Source: Malania oleifera (taxonomy: Eukaryota; Streptophyta; Magnoliopsida; Santalales; Ximeniaceae). From it: 64,000 nucleotides of DNA. The notes below the pieces were generated by a model. That model saw nothing but the letters and a program-made list of their open reading frames with translations. It searched no databases and was not told the origin of the DNA. Shown piece by piece: positions 23,025 to 33,939 of the stretch (position 1 is its first letter; the number at the start of each line of letters is the position of its first letter). The DNA lies in contig NC_080425.1 of assembly GCF_029873635.1 (NCBI RefSeq), positions 41,543,390-41,607,389 on the forward strand, read 5' to 3'. Position numbers and translations under genes: made by a program.

Positions 23025-23213
23025 CATAATTATATTTTGATTATATTCTTTCAATTTGATTTGTAAATCGGGTGACAATTTGATCTAAATGTCTCTTGCA
23101 TGATTGATGCAGTGATGTGAATTGCATGTTAGTAGATATTATAGGTTCTCGCATGCTCAAAATGAATTATACATTGCTAGCAAACGTTTCAAGAACATTA
23201 TAAAAATGAAAAA

Positions 23214-25103
23214 TGTTGACCTTATTGGTCACACCCGGTTTTGATTATGACAAATACTCATTGTATCTAATGAGTGTTTAAGGTTTTATGCAGGAACAAA
23301 AATTGTTAAAGATTGAGATGTGCACAAAGAGGAACTAAAGCTGAAGACCCATTTATCAATCGTATTGTATTTAATTCATATGCAAAGGGTCTGTAATAGT
23401 AATTAGGATATTTGGTTTGTAATAAGCTTACACACATCACATGCATGATAATACGTAAGCTCAAACCAACCATAATGCAAAAATGACCTTAGAATGACCT
23501 TAGGGCCGGTCGACTGACACCAGACTTTTTCAGTGTATTCAAAATTGGACCCCAAGTGACCTTAGGACACTCACATTTGCACTTGCATGTATTAGGCACT
23601 TAAATAGGGTTTGTATGTTTCGAAACGAGACCGAAATGCACACTTGGTGCACTTTCGGTCAACCGGTCAAGGCAGTTCATTTTGCCCTAGTCGACCGAAC
23701 CTATGTAGTTCAAAACCCCTGGGTCGACCGAAACCCTCTCTGGTCAACAAATTGACCACCTGGTCGACCGAACAAAAATTGTACTCCAACTACCTGGTCG
23801 ACCAAGGGTCCTCAAGAAAAATCGCAACGGTCTGGTCGACCGAACCAGCCAATACAAAATGGCCCGGTCGACCGAACCTTGGAGAAATGGGAAATCGCCC
23901 ACTTTCGGTCGACCGAGCCTTTAGTTCAAAATCCTCCTAGTCGACCGAACTTGTTCTGGTCGACCGGACCTCTAGGGTTGTCCTGATTTTTACCATAGTT
24001 AAATATTTTTTAAACAGGGTTAAAATATTTGAAATGTCATTAAACTTTCCTAATAATACCCAATAGGTCCCTAACGGTCATATCTCTTCCCATGTCTATA
24101 TATATGAGATCATTTGTGCAAATTAGCAAGAGATTAGCCACTTTGATTAGGAGAAATTCTTTGAAATTTCCAAATCCTATAATACTCATATATAAGCCCC
24201 AACCACTCATACTTACCTTCTCTTATTGCCTAAACTCTCTGTAAGTTGATTAAGTGTTTGTTTGAAAAGGTTTACTCTCCGTGTTCTGCTTGGTTGATAC
24301 GATTTTATTGAGAGCTAAACCTAAGTATTCTTAGGGGACTTTGTTAATAAGTCTCTTCTAAGAAAACTTTTATTTGATCTTCTGAGGTTGTGTATTCATT
24401 GCAATATCTTGAGAAGATCGTATAGTATTTTGGTTGCAAAATGTTTTCATTATCATTTTCAAATATTTATTGTGCTTTATATTGAAAAAATATATTTGAA
24501 GAGATATTTGTTTATGAGATAGTGATCTTTGTTGCAACATTCATTCACTCATATATTATCTGCTGAATACAAAGATTACACATCTTTTGCAAACCAAGCA
24601 TATACATTATTTAACATTTACATGCTTGAGACATCCTACTGATTGAAATATTTGAGACTTGACATCTTTGTGTGAACTTATTGGCTGAACATCTTGTGAT
24701 ACAAAGATTGCTTGATTGATACTCTCACGCACTCATTTCACTGATAGTAAACATATATATCTGAGAGTTGAAATACTAGGCCACACTGAGGTTACATATT
24801 ATATCTTTTGTGGTGTATGTAATTGCGCATATTTGGGTACATATCTGCTTTACACGAAAGCATAATCACTGTACCATTTGATTGTAATACACATCTGTTG
24901 TATTTCCAAGCACAGGCCTGAAGAGGGAGACTAGCCCTAGAATAGTCCCGGATTGGCTTAGACCCAGTTAGGAAAGTTAGGTGTGCCATCCTGTTAAGGC
25001 ATGTAGGTTGAGGTCAGCCTCGCTAATTGACCTGGTTAAGGTTGAGGTCAACCCTGTGCTAATTGACCTAGTTGTAATCGGTGTTGCTCCACCCTTAAGT
25101 AAG
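23214..25103 (+). repeat. SIRE-like Copia solo LTR, left part
   Basis: It begins TGTTGACC as at 4979 and follows the same block order. The right part is 30770-31071, ending CTAACA. The joined LTR is about 2.19 kb. A direct repeat GAAAAA flanks it at 23208-23213 and 31072-31077, longer by one base than the usual 5-bp Copia duplication. No internal element sequence is attached, so it is a solo LTR. It has a GTCGACC array (23506-23970) and a TATA candidate (CTATATATATG near 24097). It was split by the element at 25104. Confidence 0.8.
23506..23970. repeat. GTCGAC-centred palindrome array in LTR U3
   Basis: About twelve copies of a motif close to CTGGTCGACCGAAC occur in 465 bp (near 23506, 23654, 23687, 23720, 23759, 23796, 23831, 23863, 23904, 23937 and 23955). 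The array ends about 130 bp before the TATA candidate at 24097, as in the related LTR at 4979. Confidence 0.8.
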
Positions 25104-26485
25104 TGATGGGGATCAACACGCCTTATGTATCCCTTTTACTGATATGATGACACATGGACGACCTCCCGATCTCCACTCCTTTGCTGACATGGTGACATGT
25201 GGACGACCTCCAGATGTCCACTATCGTTTATATCTATTTTGCAAGAACACATGGGATTAATTGAAGATCATCTACTTCTTTGATGAAAGACTTTTTTATG
25301 TGAAGACTTTGCTATTATGTTAATTTATATTTTTTGTGGATATGTTATTTCAAGATTATTAGGTGCTTGAAGACCATGCTTGAAGACCCAAGTAAAGTAT
25401 TGAAGCAAAGTCCAACTCAAAATCCATGTGGCCCCCACATGGCTTCAATGGGTCCCACACGGTTTTGGCCTTCCTTTTGGAATGTGTTTAAATTTCAAAT
25501 TTGAATTGTAATAATGCAAGACAACTAAGCTTGACTTGTGTGCTTATGAGTTGAAGTTCCTTGTTTTTTTAGTAAGTATTAATTGTGTTAGGTTAATAGT
25601 TGTTGAAAGTTATTGAGAGTTGTTGTTGAAAGTTATGGAGAGTTGTTGTTGAAAATTGTTGAGAGTTGTTGAGTGTTTAAAGCTTTGTCTCCTAGGCTAT
25701 GCCTATAAATAGCTTTCTTATTGTAAGAACAAGAAGAAGTGGAAGTTGAATATTGAAGAAGCATCTCTTTGCTTGAGCTTGTAAAGCTTGTTCCTCTCCT
25801 TGTGAGTGAGTAATGTGAGGCTACGGCGTTCTCTCCGGAGATCAAGTGGTGAGAGACCACTAAACTATCCAACGACTCCATCAACCCCTCCTCCATCTAA
25901 TATTCTCACGGCCCCCATCAACACCACACGACCAGCGTCTTCATACACCCACACGACGATCATCATCTACACTTCATTGCTGTGTTCATCTTGTGGTTCA
26001 AAGCTTGTACAAAGGACCAACGGTATGACCTAACTACGTGTGGAACAACGTCAAGTCATCCAAACCAATATCTTGGTAACTTCAATACTTGTGTTTGAAT
26101 CTTTTTTATATTTTTGTGAACCCTTGCTAGTAGATTAAAATCACATCTTTGAACAGCCCATTTGATCCATAGATTGCAATATTAGTACTTGCTAGTTAAA
26201 ATCAATTATATGAATATTAGTTTGCTAACATAGAACTTTTATTCTTGAATCTTTGAAATAACAACTTTTCAGTATATAACTTGATTCCTTTGTGAAAGAA
26301 TCAATCGGGACTTAATTGTTGGACAAGTCATACACCTTTTCAAAATCCTTGAACATGTGAAATAAAACATGATTTATTGTGTTTATGTTCGGATGATTAA
26401 ATTCTTAAATTAAAGTGTTTAAGTGTATGTGCTAATGTGAGGGTTGAATCTTAGGACATAGGTCGACCTTTCCCGTCCTACATCA
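25104..26485 (+). repeat. 5' LTR of a young non-autonomous chromovirus-like element
   Basis: It starts TGATGGGGATC and ends CCTACATCA, with inverted TGATG/CATCA ends, 1382 bp. It matches the 3' LTR (29389-30769) with about ten substitutions and one 1-bp indel by eye, roughly 0.7-0.8% divergence. The flanking duplication GTAAG is perfect (25099-25103 and 30770-30774). Short tandem repeats of TTGTTGAAAGTT type lie at 25599-25675, just before the TATA box at 25703. The two identical short frames seen in each LTR are not genes. Confidence 0.95.
25703..25712 (+). promoter_or_regulatory. Putative TATA box of the chromovirus-like LTR
   Basis: CTATAAATAG is a near-consensus plant TATA box, placed about 600 bp into the LTR and directly after the GTTGTTGAAA tandem repeats. 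The 3' LTR has the identical box near 29988. Confidence 0.6.
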
Positions 26486-26488
26486 TCT

Positions 26489-26500
26489 TGGTATCAGAGC
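26489..26500 (+). other. Primer-binding site for initiator tRNA-Met
   Basis: TGGTATCAGAGC lies 3 bp after the 5' LTR end and is complementary to the 3' end of plant initiator tRNA-Met, the usual minus-strand primer of plant Gypsy elements. It is intact. Confidence 0.9.
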
Positions 26501-26911
26501 CTAGTTCGAATTAGGCGAACCCTCTAAGTCCCAACATCTTCATTTTCCATCTGCCATATTGATGTGCAATTTTCACTGTCAAAACCTTACCATCTTCAAA
26601 AATCTTAAACACAAGAGTTATGGAAAATTTTCTTAGCTTTCTTTTGACACTAAGATCACTTTATTTGGAGTTCTGTAGAAAAAGTTATGCCCCAAATACC
26701 AGAAGGTGTTTGCAGTTGAAAATCCTTTAGCAGCTCTCGGGTTTCCAGAAAAACGGGTGACGGTTTTGCCAAGTACAGCCCATCTATACTCTGAATTTTG
26801 GGTATTTGGACCTCAATTATGTTATGTTTACACTTGACCTTACCTTGTGTAACCAAACACCATTCTAAAGGGCTGCCCTAGTGCTCTCCGAATCCTTTCC
26901 CAACCCCTAGG

Positions 26912-29545
26912 ATGTCTACTCAAGTCGGGAATCCTCACCGAGGTCGTAGGATTCATGTTGAGAGAGAGCCACTTATGACTCCTAGAGAAAGACCTTCCCT
27001 CCCTCCACAAAGGCGAGTGAGTCGCCAAGATTACATTGCTAGGATACCCCCACGTCGTGAGCCCTATGCCCAACATTGGGATGATGAGGACTATAACATT
27101 GATGACCTTCATATTAGGAGACCTTGCCGTAGGGAGCGTCGTGATCCTTACATTGATGAAATGAGGATAGAAGCCCCCACCTTTGATGGACAAAAGGATC
27201 CTAAAGTCTTTCAAGATTGGTTGACTGGAATGGATGCCTATTTTGAGTGGTGTAAGATGCATGACTCACACCGAGTGAGGTTTGCAAGAATAAGACTAAC
27301 TGGGCAAGCCAAACTCCATTGGATAAACATTGAGAGGCAAGAAGCGAGGTTAAACCATAAACCCATTGAGCATTGGGATCTAATGAAGGACAAGTTAAGG
27401 GAGAAGTATGCACCCCTTAGTTATAGAGAGCACCTTATAGATCAGCTTTACGACTTGCGTCAAGGTAGCATGACTGTTATAGAATATATGAATCAATTCG
27501 ATAAGCTGACTGTAAGATGTGGTGTCTATGAGACTGATAGTCAACAGACCTCCCGATTTTGCCTAGGATTAAAGCTTGAACTGAGGAGAAAACTGTTCCC
27601 ATATCACATTGAGTCCCTTGAACATGCCTATAGTTTAGCTTATGAATTTGAGCAAATGACTAAAGGGCACATGGGAAAACGGTTTGATACCTCTTCCAAT
27701 GAATCATACTCTCACCAGATTCAGAGTTATGAAAAGTCTCAACCAGCGCAATCAGGTCAAGTTGCTTCCCAAGGGAGTAATCCCACGGACCAAAAACCTA
27801 TGGACAAAGGGAAAGCACCTATGACTGGATCCTCTCACCAGAGTTCTAGCAATGCAGTGTGCTTTAGGTACCATAAACAAGGACACTTTCCTAAACAATG
27901 TCCCACTAGGAACTTGGCACTTGATAAGGAAGATGGTGAGAAAAAGAAGAAGGAAAATAAAGAAACTAGTGGAGAAACCTTGAATATCATAAGTGAAGGG
28001 TCGTTTGAGCAGGAAAGTCAAGATACACAACAAGTGTTGGTGGTTGTTACTAGGGAGACTGAAATGGCCCTTTCTGAGAAAGAAACACTCGTAGAAGTAT
28101 CATCCCTACCTTCTGAATTTAAGGATGTCATCTTTGAGTCACCTAGTGAGTCATCTCCCACGAGAGACAATCAACATATCACTGACCTTGTTCCTTATTC
28201 ATCTCTGCCTCATTTACCACATCATAGAGTGAACCCGATAGAACATGAGGAGCTGAAACAAGTGAATAAATTGAATGAACATGACTTTGTTCATAAGAGT
28301 TTAGGTCCACTTGCCTGCCCTACTTTCCCTAATCCTAAGGAAGATAACACTCTGAGCACATGCATCAATGATAGAGCACCCAAGAAGATTCTCATCGAGC
28401 ATAGGTTTCTCAAAACCATTGTTTCAAATAAAGATGTACAACTCATAGGTTACTTCTTGAAAGCCTTAAGGACCATGTTAGGCTCCAAACTTAAATGTTC
28501 TAGTGCTTACTATCCCCAAACTAATTGTCAAGTTGAACTAGTAAATAGGAGCCTTAGGGACCTATTGAGATGTAAGGTAGTTGAAAACATTATATCTTGG
28601 GATTTATGCCTTCATGTGGCTAATTTTGCATTCAGCAGTTTAGTGGATAGGACCGCAATACTCAACCCATTTCAGGTTATTACAAGATATAGTCCTAGAA
28701 AGCCTGTAGATCTTATTCCACTACCACTTAAGTCTAGAGTGAGCGAGCCGACTGATGCTTTTGCAAAGCATATACACAATCTATACTTTGAAATAAGAAT
28801 GAAGGTTAATTTGAATCATGAACATTATAAATCTACTGCTGACCTACATTGCATGTTGAAAGAATTTTCAAAAAGTGATATGGTTATGGTCCAGATTCAT
28901 CCTGAGCAGATTCTTGTAGGAAAGGTGAGGAAGTTACATGCTAACAAGATGGATCATTTCAAAATTTTCAAGAAAACTAGTTCTGATGCTTACATGCTTA
29001 ATATTCCTATTGATTTTAGCATAGACAATGTTTTTAATGTTGAAAATCTAACCCTTTTTCTTGTAGCATCTTATTTTATGGAGCCTTCAAATTCTAACCC
29101 TGCAGGTGACCCCACTCCATTTCCCACTCCTTTTGACCCTGAAAACCCGAAATTGCCTTTGCCTCTACCCTTACCCATGCCCAAGTACCTTGATGTAATT
29201 TTGGATGACAAGCTAAAGTTCACACGAGCAGGATCATATCAAAAGTTCTTTGTCAAGTGGAGAAACAAACCACTTATTGAGAGAAGTTGGATACTTAAAG
29301 AAAACCTTTTTCATCGCACTTCAGAATTGTATTCCCAATACATCACCTCTAAATCTTCGGAGAAGAATTCTTTTGGGCCCGGGAGAGATGATGGGGATCA
29401 ACACGCCTTATGTATCCCTTTTACTGATATGATGACACATGGACGACCTCCCGATCTCCACTCCTTTGCTGACATGGTGACACGTGGACGACCTCCAGAT
29501 GTCCACTATTGTTTATATCTATTTTGCAGGAACACATGGGATTAA
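26912..29545 (+). CDS. Gag with internally deleted pol and chromodomain: single 877-aa frame
   Basis: One uninterrupted frame spans nearly the whole internal region. Residues about 80-260 are a retrotransposon gag domain (FQDWLTGMDAYFEW, then RYDLRQGS-like blocks). A zinc knuckle sits near 316-329 (CFRYHKQGHFPKQC) with its second Cys replaced by Tyr. Residues about 400-450 are the extreme N-terminus of Gypsy RT (FKDVIF..HRVNPIEHEELK). The frame then passes to the second half of the integrase core near 500-600 (IVSNKDVQ, where family members have Asp before the basic residue; YYPQTNCQVELVNR keeps the Glu), the integrase C-terminus, and a decayed chromodomain near 760-810 (FVKWRNKPLIERSWI). Protease, most of RT, RNase H and the integrase zinc finger are absent. 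The last 52 residues are encoded by the 3' LTR. Start chosen as the first ATG, 426 bp after the LTR. Confidence 0.85.
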   Translation: MSTQVGNPHRGRRIHVEREPLMTPRERPSLPPQRRVSRQDYIARIPPRREPYAQHWDDEDYNIDDLHIRRPCRRERRDPYIDEMRIEAPTFDGQKDPKVFQDWLTGMDAYFEWCKMHDSHRVRFARIRLTGQAKLHWINIERQEARLNHKPIEHWDLMKDKLREKYAPLSYREHLIDQLYDLRQGSMTVIEYMNQFDKLTVRCGVYETDSQQTSRFCLGLKLELRRKLFPYHIESLEHAYSLAYEFEQMTKGHMGKRFDTSSNESYSHQIQSYEKSQPAQSGQVASQGSNPTDQKPMDKGKAPMTGSSHQSSSNAVCFRYHKQGHFPKQCPTRNLALDKEDGEKKKKENKETSGETLNIISEGSFEQESQDTQQVLVVVTRETEMALSEKETLVEVSSLPSEFKDVIFESPSESSPTRDNQHITDLVPYSSLPHLPHHRVNPIEHEELKQVNKLNEHDFVHKSLGPLACPTFPNPKEDNTLSTCINDRAPKKILIEHRFLKTIVSNKDVQLIGYFLKALRTMLGSKLKCSSAYYPQTNCQVELVNRSLRDLLRCKVVENIISWDLCLHVANFAFSSLVDRTAILNPFQVITRYSPRKPVDLIPLPLKSRVSEPTDAFAKHIHNLYFEIRMKVNLNHEHYKSTADLHCMLKEFSKSDMVMVQIHPEQILVGKVRKLHANKMDHFKIFKKTSSDAYMLNIPIDFSIDNVFNVENLTLFLVASYFMEPSNSNPAGDPTPFPTPFDPENPKLPLPLPLPMPKYLDVILDDKLKFTRAGSYQKFFVKWRNKPLIERSWILKENLFHRTSELYSQYITSKSSEKNSFGPGRDDGDQHALCIPFTDMMTHGRPPDLHSFADMVTRGRPPDVHYCLYLFCRNTWD
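29375..29388 (+). other. Polypurine tract of the chromovirus-like element
   Basis: GGGCCCGGGAGAGA directly precedes the 3' LTR start TGATGGGG. It is shorter and less pure than most plant Gypsy tracts but lies exactly where plus-strand priming is expected. Confidence 0.6.
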
Positions 29546-30769
29546 TTGAAGATCATCTACTTCTTTGATGAAAGACTTTTTTATGTGAAGACTTTGCTAT
29601 TATGTTAATTTATATTTTTTGTGGATATGTTATTTCAAGATTATTAGGTGCTTGAAGACCATGCTTGAAGACCCAAGTGAGTATTGAAGCAAAGTCCAAC
29701 TCAAAATCCATGTGGCCCCCACATGGCTTCAATGGGTCCCACACGGTTTTGGCCTTCCTTTTGGAATGTGCTTAAATTTCAAATTTGAATTGTAATAATG
29801 CAAGACAACTAAGCTTGACTTGTGTGCTTATGAGTTGAAGTTCCTTGTTTTTTTAGTAAGTATTAATTGTGTTAGGTTAATAGTTGTTGAAAGTTGTTGA
29901 GAGTTGTTGTTGAAAGTTATGGAGAGTTGTTGTTGAAAATTGTTGAGAGTTGTTGAGTGTTTAAAGCTTTGTCTCCTAGGCTATGCCTATAAATAGCTTT
30001 CTTATTGTAAGAACAAGAAGAAGTGGAAGTTGAATATTGAAGAAGCATCTCTTTGCTTGAGCTTGTAAAGCTTGTTCCTCTCCTTGTGAGTGAGTAATGT
30101 GAGGCTACGGCGTTCTCTCCGGAGATCAAGTGGTGAGAGACCACTAAACTATCCAACGACTCCATCAACCCCTCCTCCATCTAATATTCTCACGGCCCCC
30201 ATCAACACCACACGACCAGCGTCTTCATACACCCACACGACGATCATCATCTACACTTCATTGCTGTGTTCATCTTGTGGTTCAAAGCTTGTACAAAGGA
30301 CCAACGGTATGACCTAACTACGTGTGGAACAACGTCAAGTCATCCAAACCAATATCTTGGTAACTTCAATACTTGTGTTTGAATCTTTTTTATATTTTTG
30401 TGAACCCTTGCTAGTAGATTAAAATCACATCTTTGAACAGCCCATTTGATCCATAGATTGCAATATTAGTACTTGCTAGTTAAAATCAATTGTATGAATA
30501 TTAGTTTGCTAACATAGAACTTTTATTCTTGAATCTTTGAAATAACAACTTTTCAGTATATAACTTGATTCCTTTGTGAAAGAATCAATCGGGACTTAAT
30601 TGTTGGACAAGTCATACACCTTTTCAAAATCCTTGAACATGTGAAATAAAACATGATTTATTGTGTTTATGTTCGGATGATTAAATTCTTAAATTAAAGT
30701 GTTTAAGTGTATGTGCTTGTGTGAGGGTTGAATCGTAGGACATAGGTCGACCTTTCCCGTCCTACATCA
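29389..30769 (+). repeat. 3' LTR of the non-autonomous chromovirus-like element
   Basis: It is 1381 bp, starts TGATGGGGATC and ends CCTACATCA, and is followed by the second GTAAG. It is almost identical to the 5' LTR, so insertion was recent compared with every other element in the window. The coding frame of the internal region runs 157 bp into it. Confidence 0.95.
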
Positions 30770-31071
30770 GTAAGCTATTAGTGGAATCCTCGGGCTTGCG
30801 AACTAGAGGCGGGGACGTAGGCACAGTTGGCCGAACCCCAATAACATATCGTGTGTTTGTGTATATTGTCGCACTTTATATTTTTCGCGCGTGTATGTTA
30901 TTATGTGAATGATGCGTTTGATTTAAATTTCCGCATATTATATTTATCAGCGTATCTGGAACTGAATAGAAAGACCCTAGGTTGTAATGCTCAGCTGACA
31001 TCTAGTTCAACCTAGGAAAAAAGTTTGAAATTCCAATTCACCTCTCCCTTGGGAATACACCAATTCTAACA
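30770..31071 (+). repeat. SIRE-like Copia solo LTR, right part
   Basis: It resumes the LTR of 23214 directly after the nested element, starting with the second GTAAG. It carries the GGAATCCTCGGGCTTG, TTGGCCGAACCCC, AGAAAGACCCTAGG and CCAATTCACC blocks shared with 18473-18783, and ends AATTCTAACA. Confidence 0.85.
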
Positions 31072-31356
31072 GAAAAATATTCAAATTACAGACAACATGC
31101 TATCGAAATTTTGGTAGAACTTTTCCTAGAAAAGTAACCATGTACTAAGATAAGAACAATTAAATGCATGCAAAAATATTTTTGAAAGGATGAGTGAAAA
31201 CATCCGGATGACCCATACTATAAGTGGTATAGGTCCATCACACGCGCTTCGTGGATAGGACCGCTGCTGTCTACATGAGTCTCGTAAGAATATTTTAATG
31301 CACACATACTTTTTTATTGTCTACGTTACGATGTCAATGTGGTAACCAATTTTTTT

Positions 31357-31947
31357 CGTATGTTGCAAGCGGACGTACTACAGGAGGTTGATGTACTCTT
31401 TTCAAATCCTACTGTTCAGAGGCTAGCGAGAGCTAGATTGGACCTTGTCCACGAGGATGACTGACGAATCCCTATAGCTCGACGTGCCCCGTATCCACGA
31501 GGAGGTCGATTAACTCTAGTACGAGGAAGTCAAGTAGCTTCCTTCAGTCGTCCACTGAGTCCGGCCTTCTTGCCGCCTATCGTATAGGCGAAGTACGTAT
31601 TCGACCCATCGGCATCGTATGCACCTTCCATGGCGGCTGGTATTGCAGCTTTGTCTAGTAGACAAGTAGATGCTCCCTCAGACTCTACTGCCACCCCCTC
31701 GATGGATTGCCTATTAGATGACCTGCTCAATGCGGAGGAGGTGGATGCACCCGCTATGCCACCTCGGTCTCGTCCAGAGCCTTCATATGTGTTATCTCCC
31801 CATCCACTTTGCATGGATGTAGATGATGCAATTCCTATTGGTAGAGATGCTGGGCTTACAGCACGTCGACGAGACAGGACACCAGACGCAGAGGAGATGC
31901 CAGGAGAGGGTCGACGCCGACGGCAGCCACCCCGAAACCAAAGATAA
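31357..31947 (+). pseudogene. Unrecognised coding remnant with basic C-terminus
   Basis: A GC-richer stretch in AT-rich surroundings reads as protein in the plus sense. Near 31357-31460 it gives LQADVLQEVDVLFSNPTVQR and LVHEDD, and after a stop it continues as a frame from 31630 to 31944 ending EGRRRRQPPRNQR. The acidic serine-rich middle and arginine-rich end resemble the tails of plant mobile-domain or Mutator-associated proteins. That is only an impression, and no domain can be named. It lies directly upstream of two tandem-repeat blocks and may be part of the same mobile element. Confidence 0.3.
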
Positions 31948-31989
31948 CCCCCATGCGGCATGGAGTAGTCCACTCAATTTTGTTTATTT

Positions 31990-32100
31990 CATTTGTACAA
32001 CTTATATTTTTTATTTCTTCATTTGTACAACATCTATTTTTTAGTTTTTTCATTTGTACAACATGTATTTTTTTATTTTTTTCATTTGTATAGCATTGTT
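31990..32100. repeat. Four-copy ~31-bp tandem repeat
   Basis: Units beginning CATTTGTACAACAT and ending in a T-rich run start at 31990, 32020, 32051 and 32083. They follow the coding remnant immediately and are non-coding. Confidence 0.85.
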
Positions 32101-32279
32101 GTATTATTTATGTATATAATTAGGAATATTTATTCATTTTCCACAGCATGTATATGTGAATGAATGTTGTGTATGACAAGTGTGAATGAAAGTTGTAAAT
32201 GAATGTTATTTTTATTCCCACCTCCCCGATTAAAAGTTGTGTATGACAGGTGTGAATAAATGAATATTTATTCATTTTT

Positions 32280-32960
32280 ACAGTTATTTGATAAGTTGAA
32301 TGTTTATGAAAGTTGTGAACATACTGGTATTGTTTGTATACGAAAATTGTTTTCTTTGAACAGGTGCGTGGATGGGATATGGTCATTTTTTAAATGTTTT
32401 CTCTACAAAATTTTACAGCTATTTGATACGTTGAATGTGTATGAAAGTTGTGAACATACTGGTATCGTTTGTATATGAAAAATGTTTTTTTTTAACAGGT
32501 GTGTGGATGGGATATGGTCATTTTTTAAAAGGAGGCTCTACCGAAATTTTTACAGTTATTTGGTACATTGAATGTGTATGAAAGTTGTGAACATACTCGT
32601 ATCTTTGTATACGAAAAATGTTTTCTTTGAACAGTTGCGTGGATAGGATATGGTCATTTTTTTAAAGGAGACTCTGCTGAAATTTTTACAGCTATTTGAT
32701 ACGTTGAATCTGTATGAAAGTTGTGAACATACTGGTATCGTTTGTATACGAAATTTTTTTTCTTTGAACAGGTGCGTGGATGGGATATGGTCATTTTTTA
32801 AATGTTTTCTTCGTGAAATTTTTACAGTTATTTGATACGTTGAATGTGTATGCAAGTTGTGAACATACTGGTATCATTTGTATGCGATAAATGTTTTCTT
32901 TGAACAGACGCGTGTATGGGATATGGTCATTTTTTAAGAGGAGACTTTGCCGAAATTTTT
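32280..32960. repeat. Five-copy ~136-bp tandem repeat
   Basis: Units begin ACAGTTATTTGATACGTTGAA at 32280, 32415, 32552, 32688 and 32824 (periods 135-137). Each contains GAAAGTTGTGAACATACTGG, TGTATACGAAAA, TTTCTTTGAACAGGTGCGTG and GGGATATGGTCATTTTTT, and most end in a CTCTGCCGAAATTTTT block. Frames on both strands are made of the repeat and are not genes. Confidence 0.9.
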
Positions 32961-33939
32961 ATAATAATGATTCTTTATATAATTGGACGCACAGACCACG
33001 CTAAATGATATTATTCATATTATAGAAAGTTGGTTCAACAACAAAGGAAAATTATAATTTAAGTTTTGTAACAACGAATGATAAATTTATAATTTAATTT
33101 TTTTACATTACTGATAAATTAATTATATTTTAAGAATTAGTTAACCAGAACATGACCTTGTAAGTTGTAAGGCGCATCTGTATATCAAATTTTGAGCTCC
33201 AATACTTACTTGATATTATTCATATTATAGAATATTAGTTCAACAACAAATAAATAACTCAAAGCGCATGGCTGAATGTGGGCAATGGGAGTCACTAGTC
33301 AACAATATATTAGTAATACGTTACAAAGATACACTAATAACAAGATTATTTTAAATTAAAACTGTTCAATAATCATCATTTCAGTTGCTACAATTGCTCG
33401 AATTTACTTACACATAACGTATGACTGAACAAGATCCTGCAGTCATTTGCAGAAAAACCAACCTCATTTAACAACACATGGTAATGTGTGGGCATTGTGG
33501 TCCCTTGCAAATTAAAGCAAGTAGTAAAATAATTACAATTGACATATAGGGTTGAAAGGCATAAATAACTCTAATTATTCCACCTCAATAACATGTGAAA
33601 ATGTAAGTGAGATTCCGAATCGTTAAATAGTCAGTTTAAGAATTTGTTTATATCTCCCAACCCACAGGACATCATAAGACGGAAGAAGAAAGAAATAGCG
33701 GTGTTTTAGCTAGGCACTACTTCACGTTTGAAAACATGGTATATACATCTACAACATTCCTTTTGGACACCCACTAGCTTGGAAGAACTTAGTGTGATGA
33801 TTACTCTGAGCAATAATTACCACAAATTTGGGACACCACTTCTCATAAAAGGAACTTACATGCCTACACGTATGAAACATTGTTAAAAAAATTTATGATC
33901 ACAGATCTATTTCAAATTAATTCAAGGAAATAGTGGGGG
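32961..33939. other. Intergenic stretch without visible gene
   Basis: AT-rich sequence; I see no conserved coding block, repeat array or element terminus. Confidence 0.5.

Noticed and set aside
25633..26033. Two short frames that recur identically at 29917-30317, suggesting a duplicated gene
   Set aside because: They are the two LTRs of one element; the identity reflects recent insertion, not gene duplication.
32120..32855. Minus- and plus-strand frames with repeated peptides
   Set aside because: Products of the 136-bp tandem array; the period is not a multiple of three and varies by 1-2 bp.
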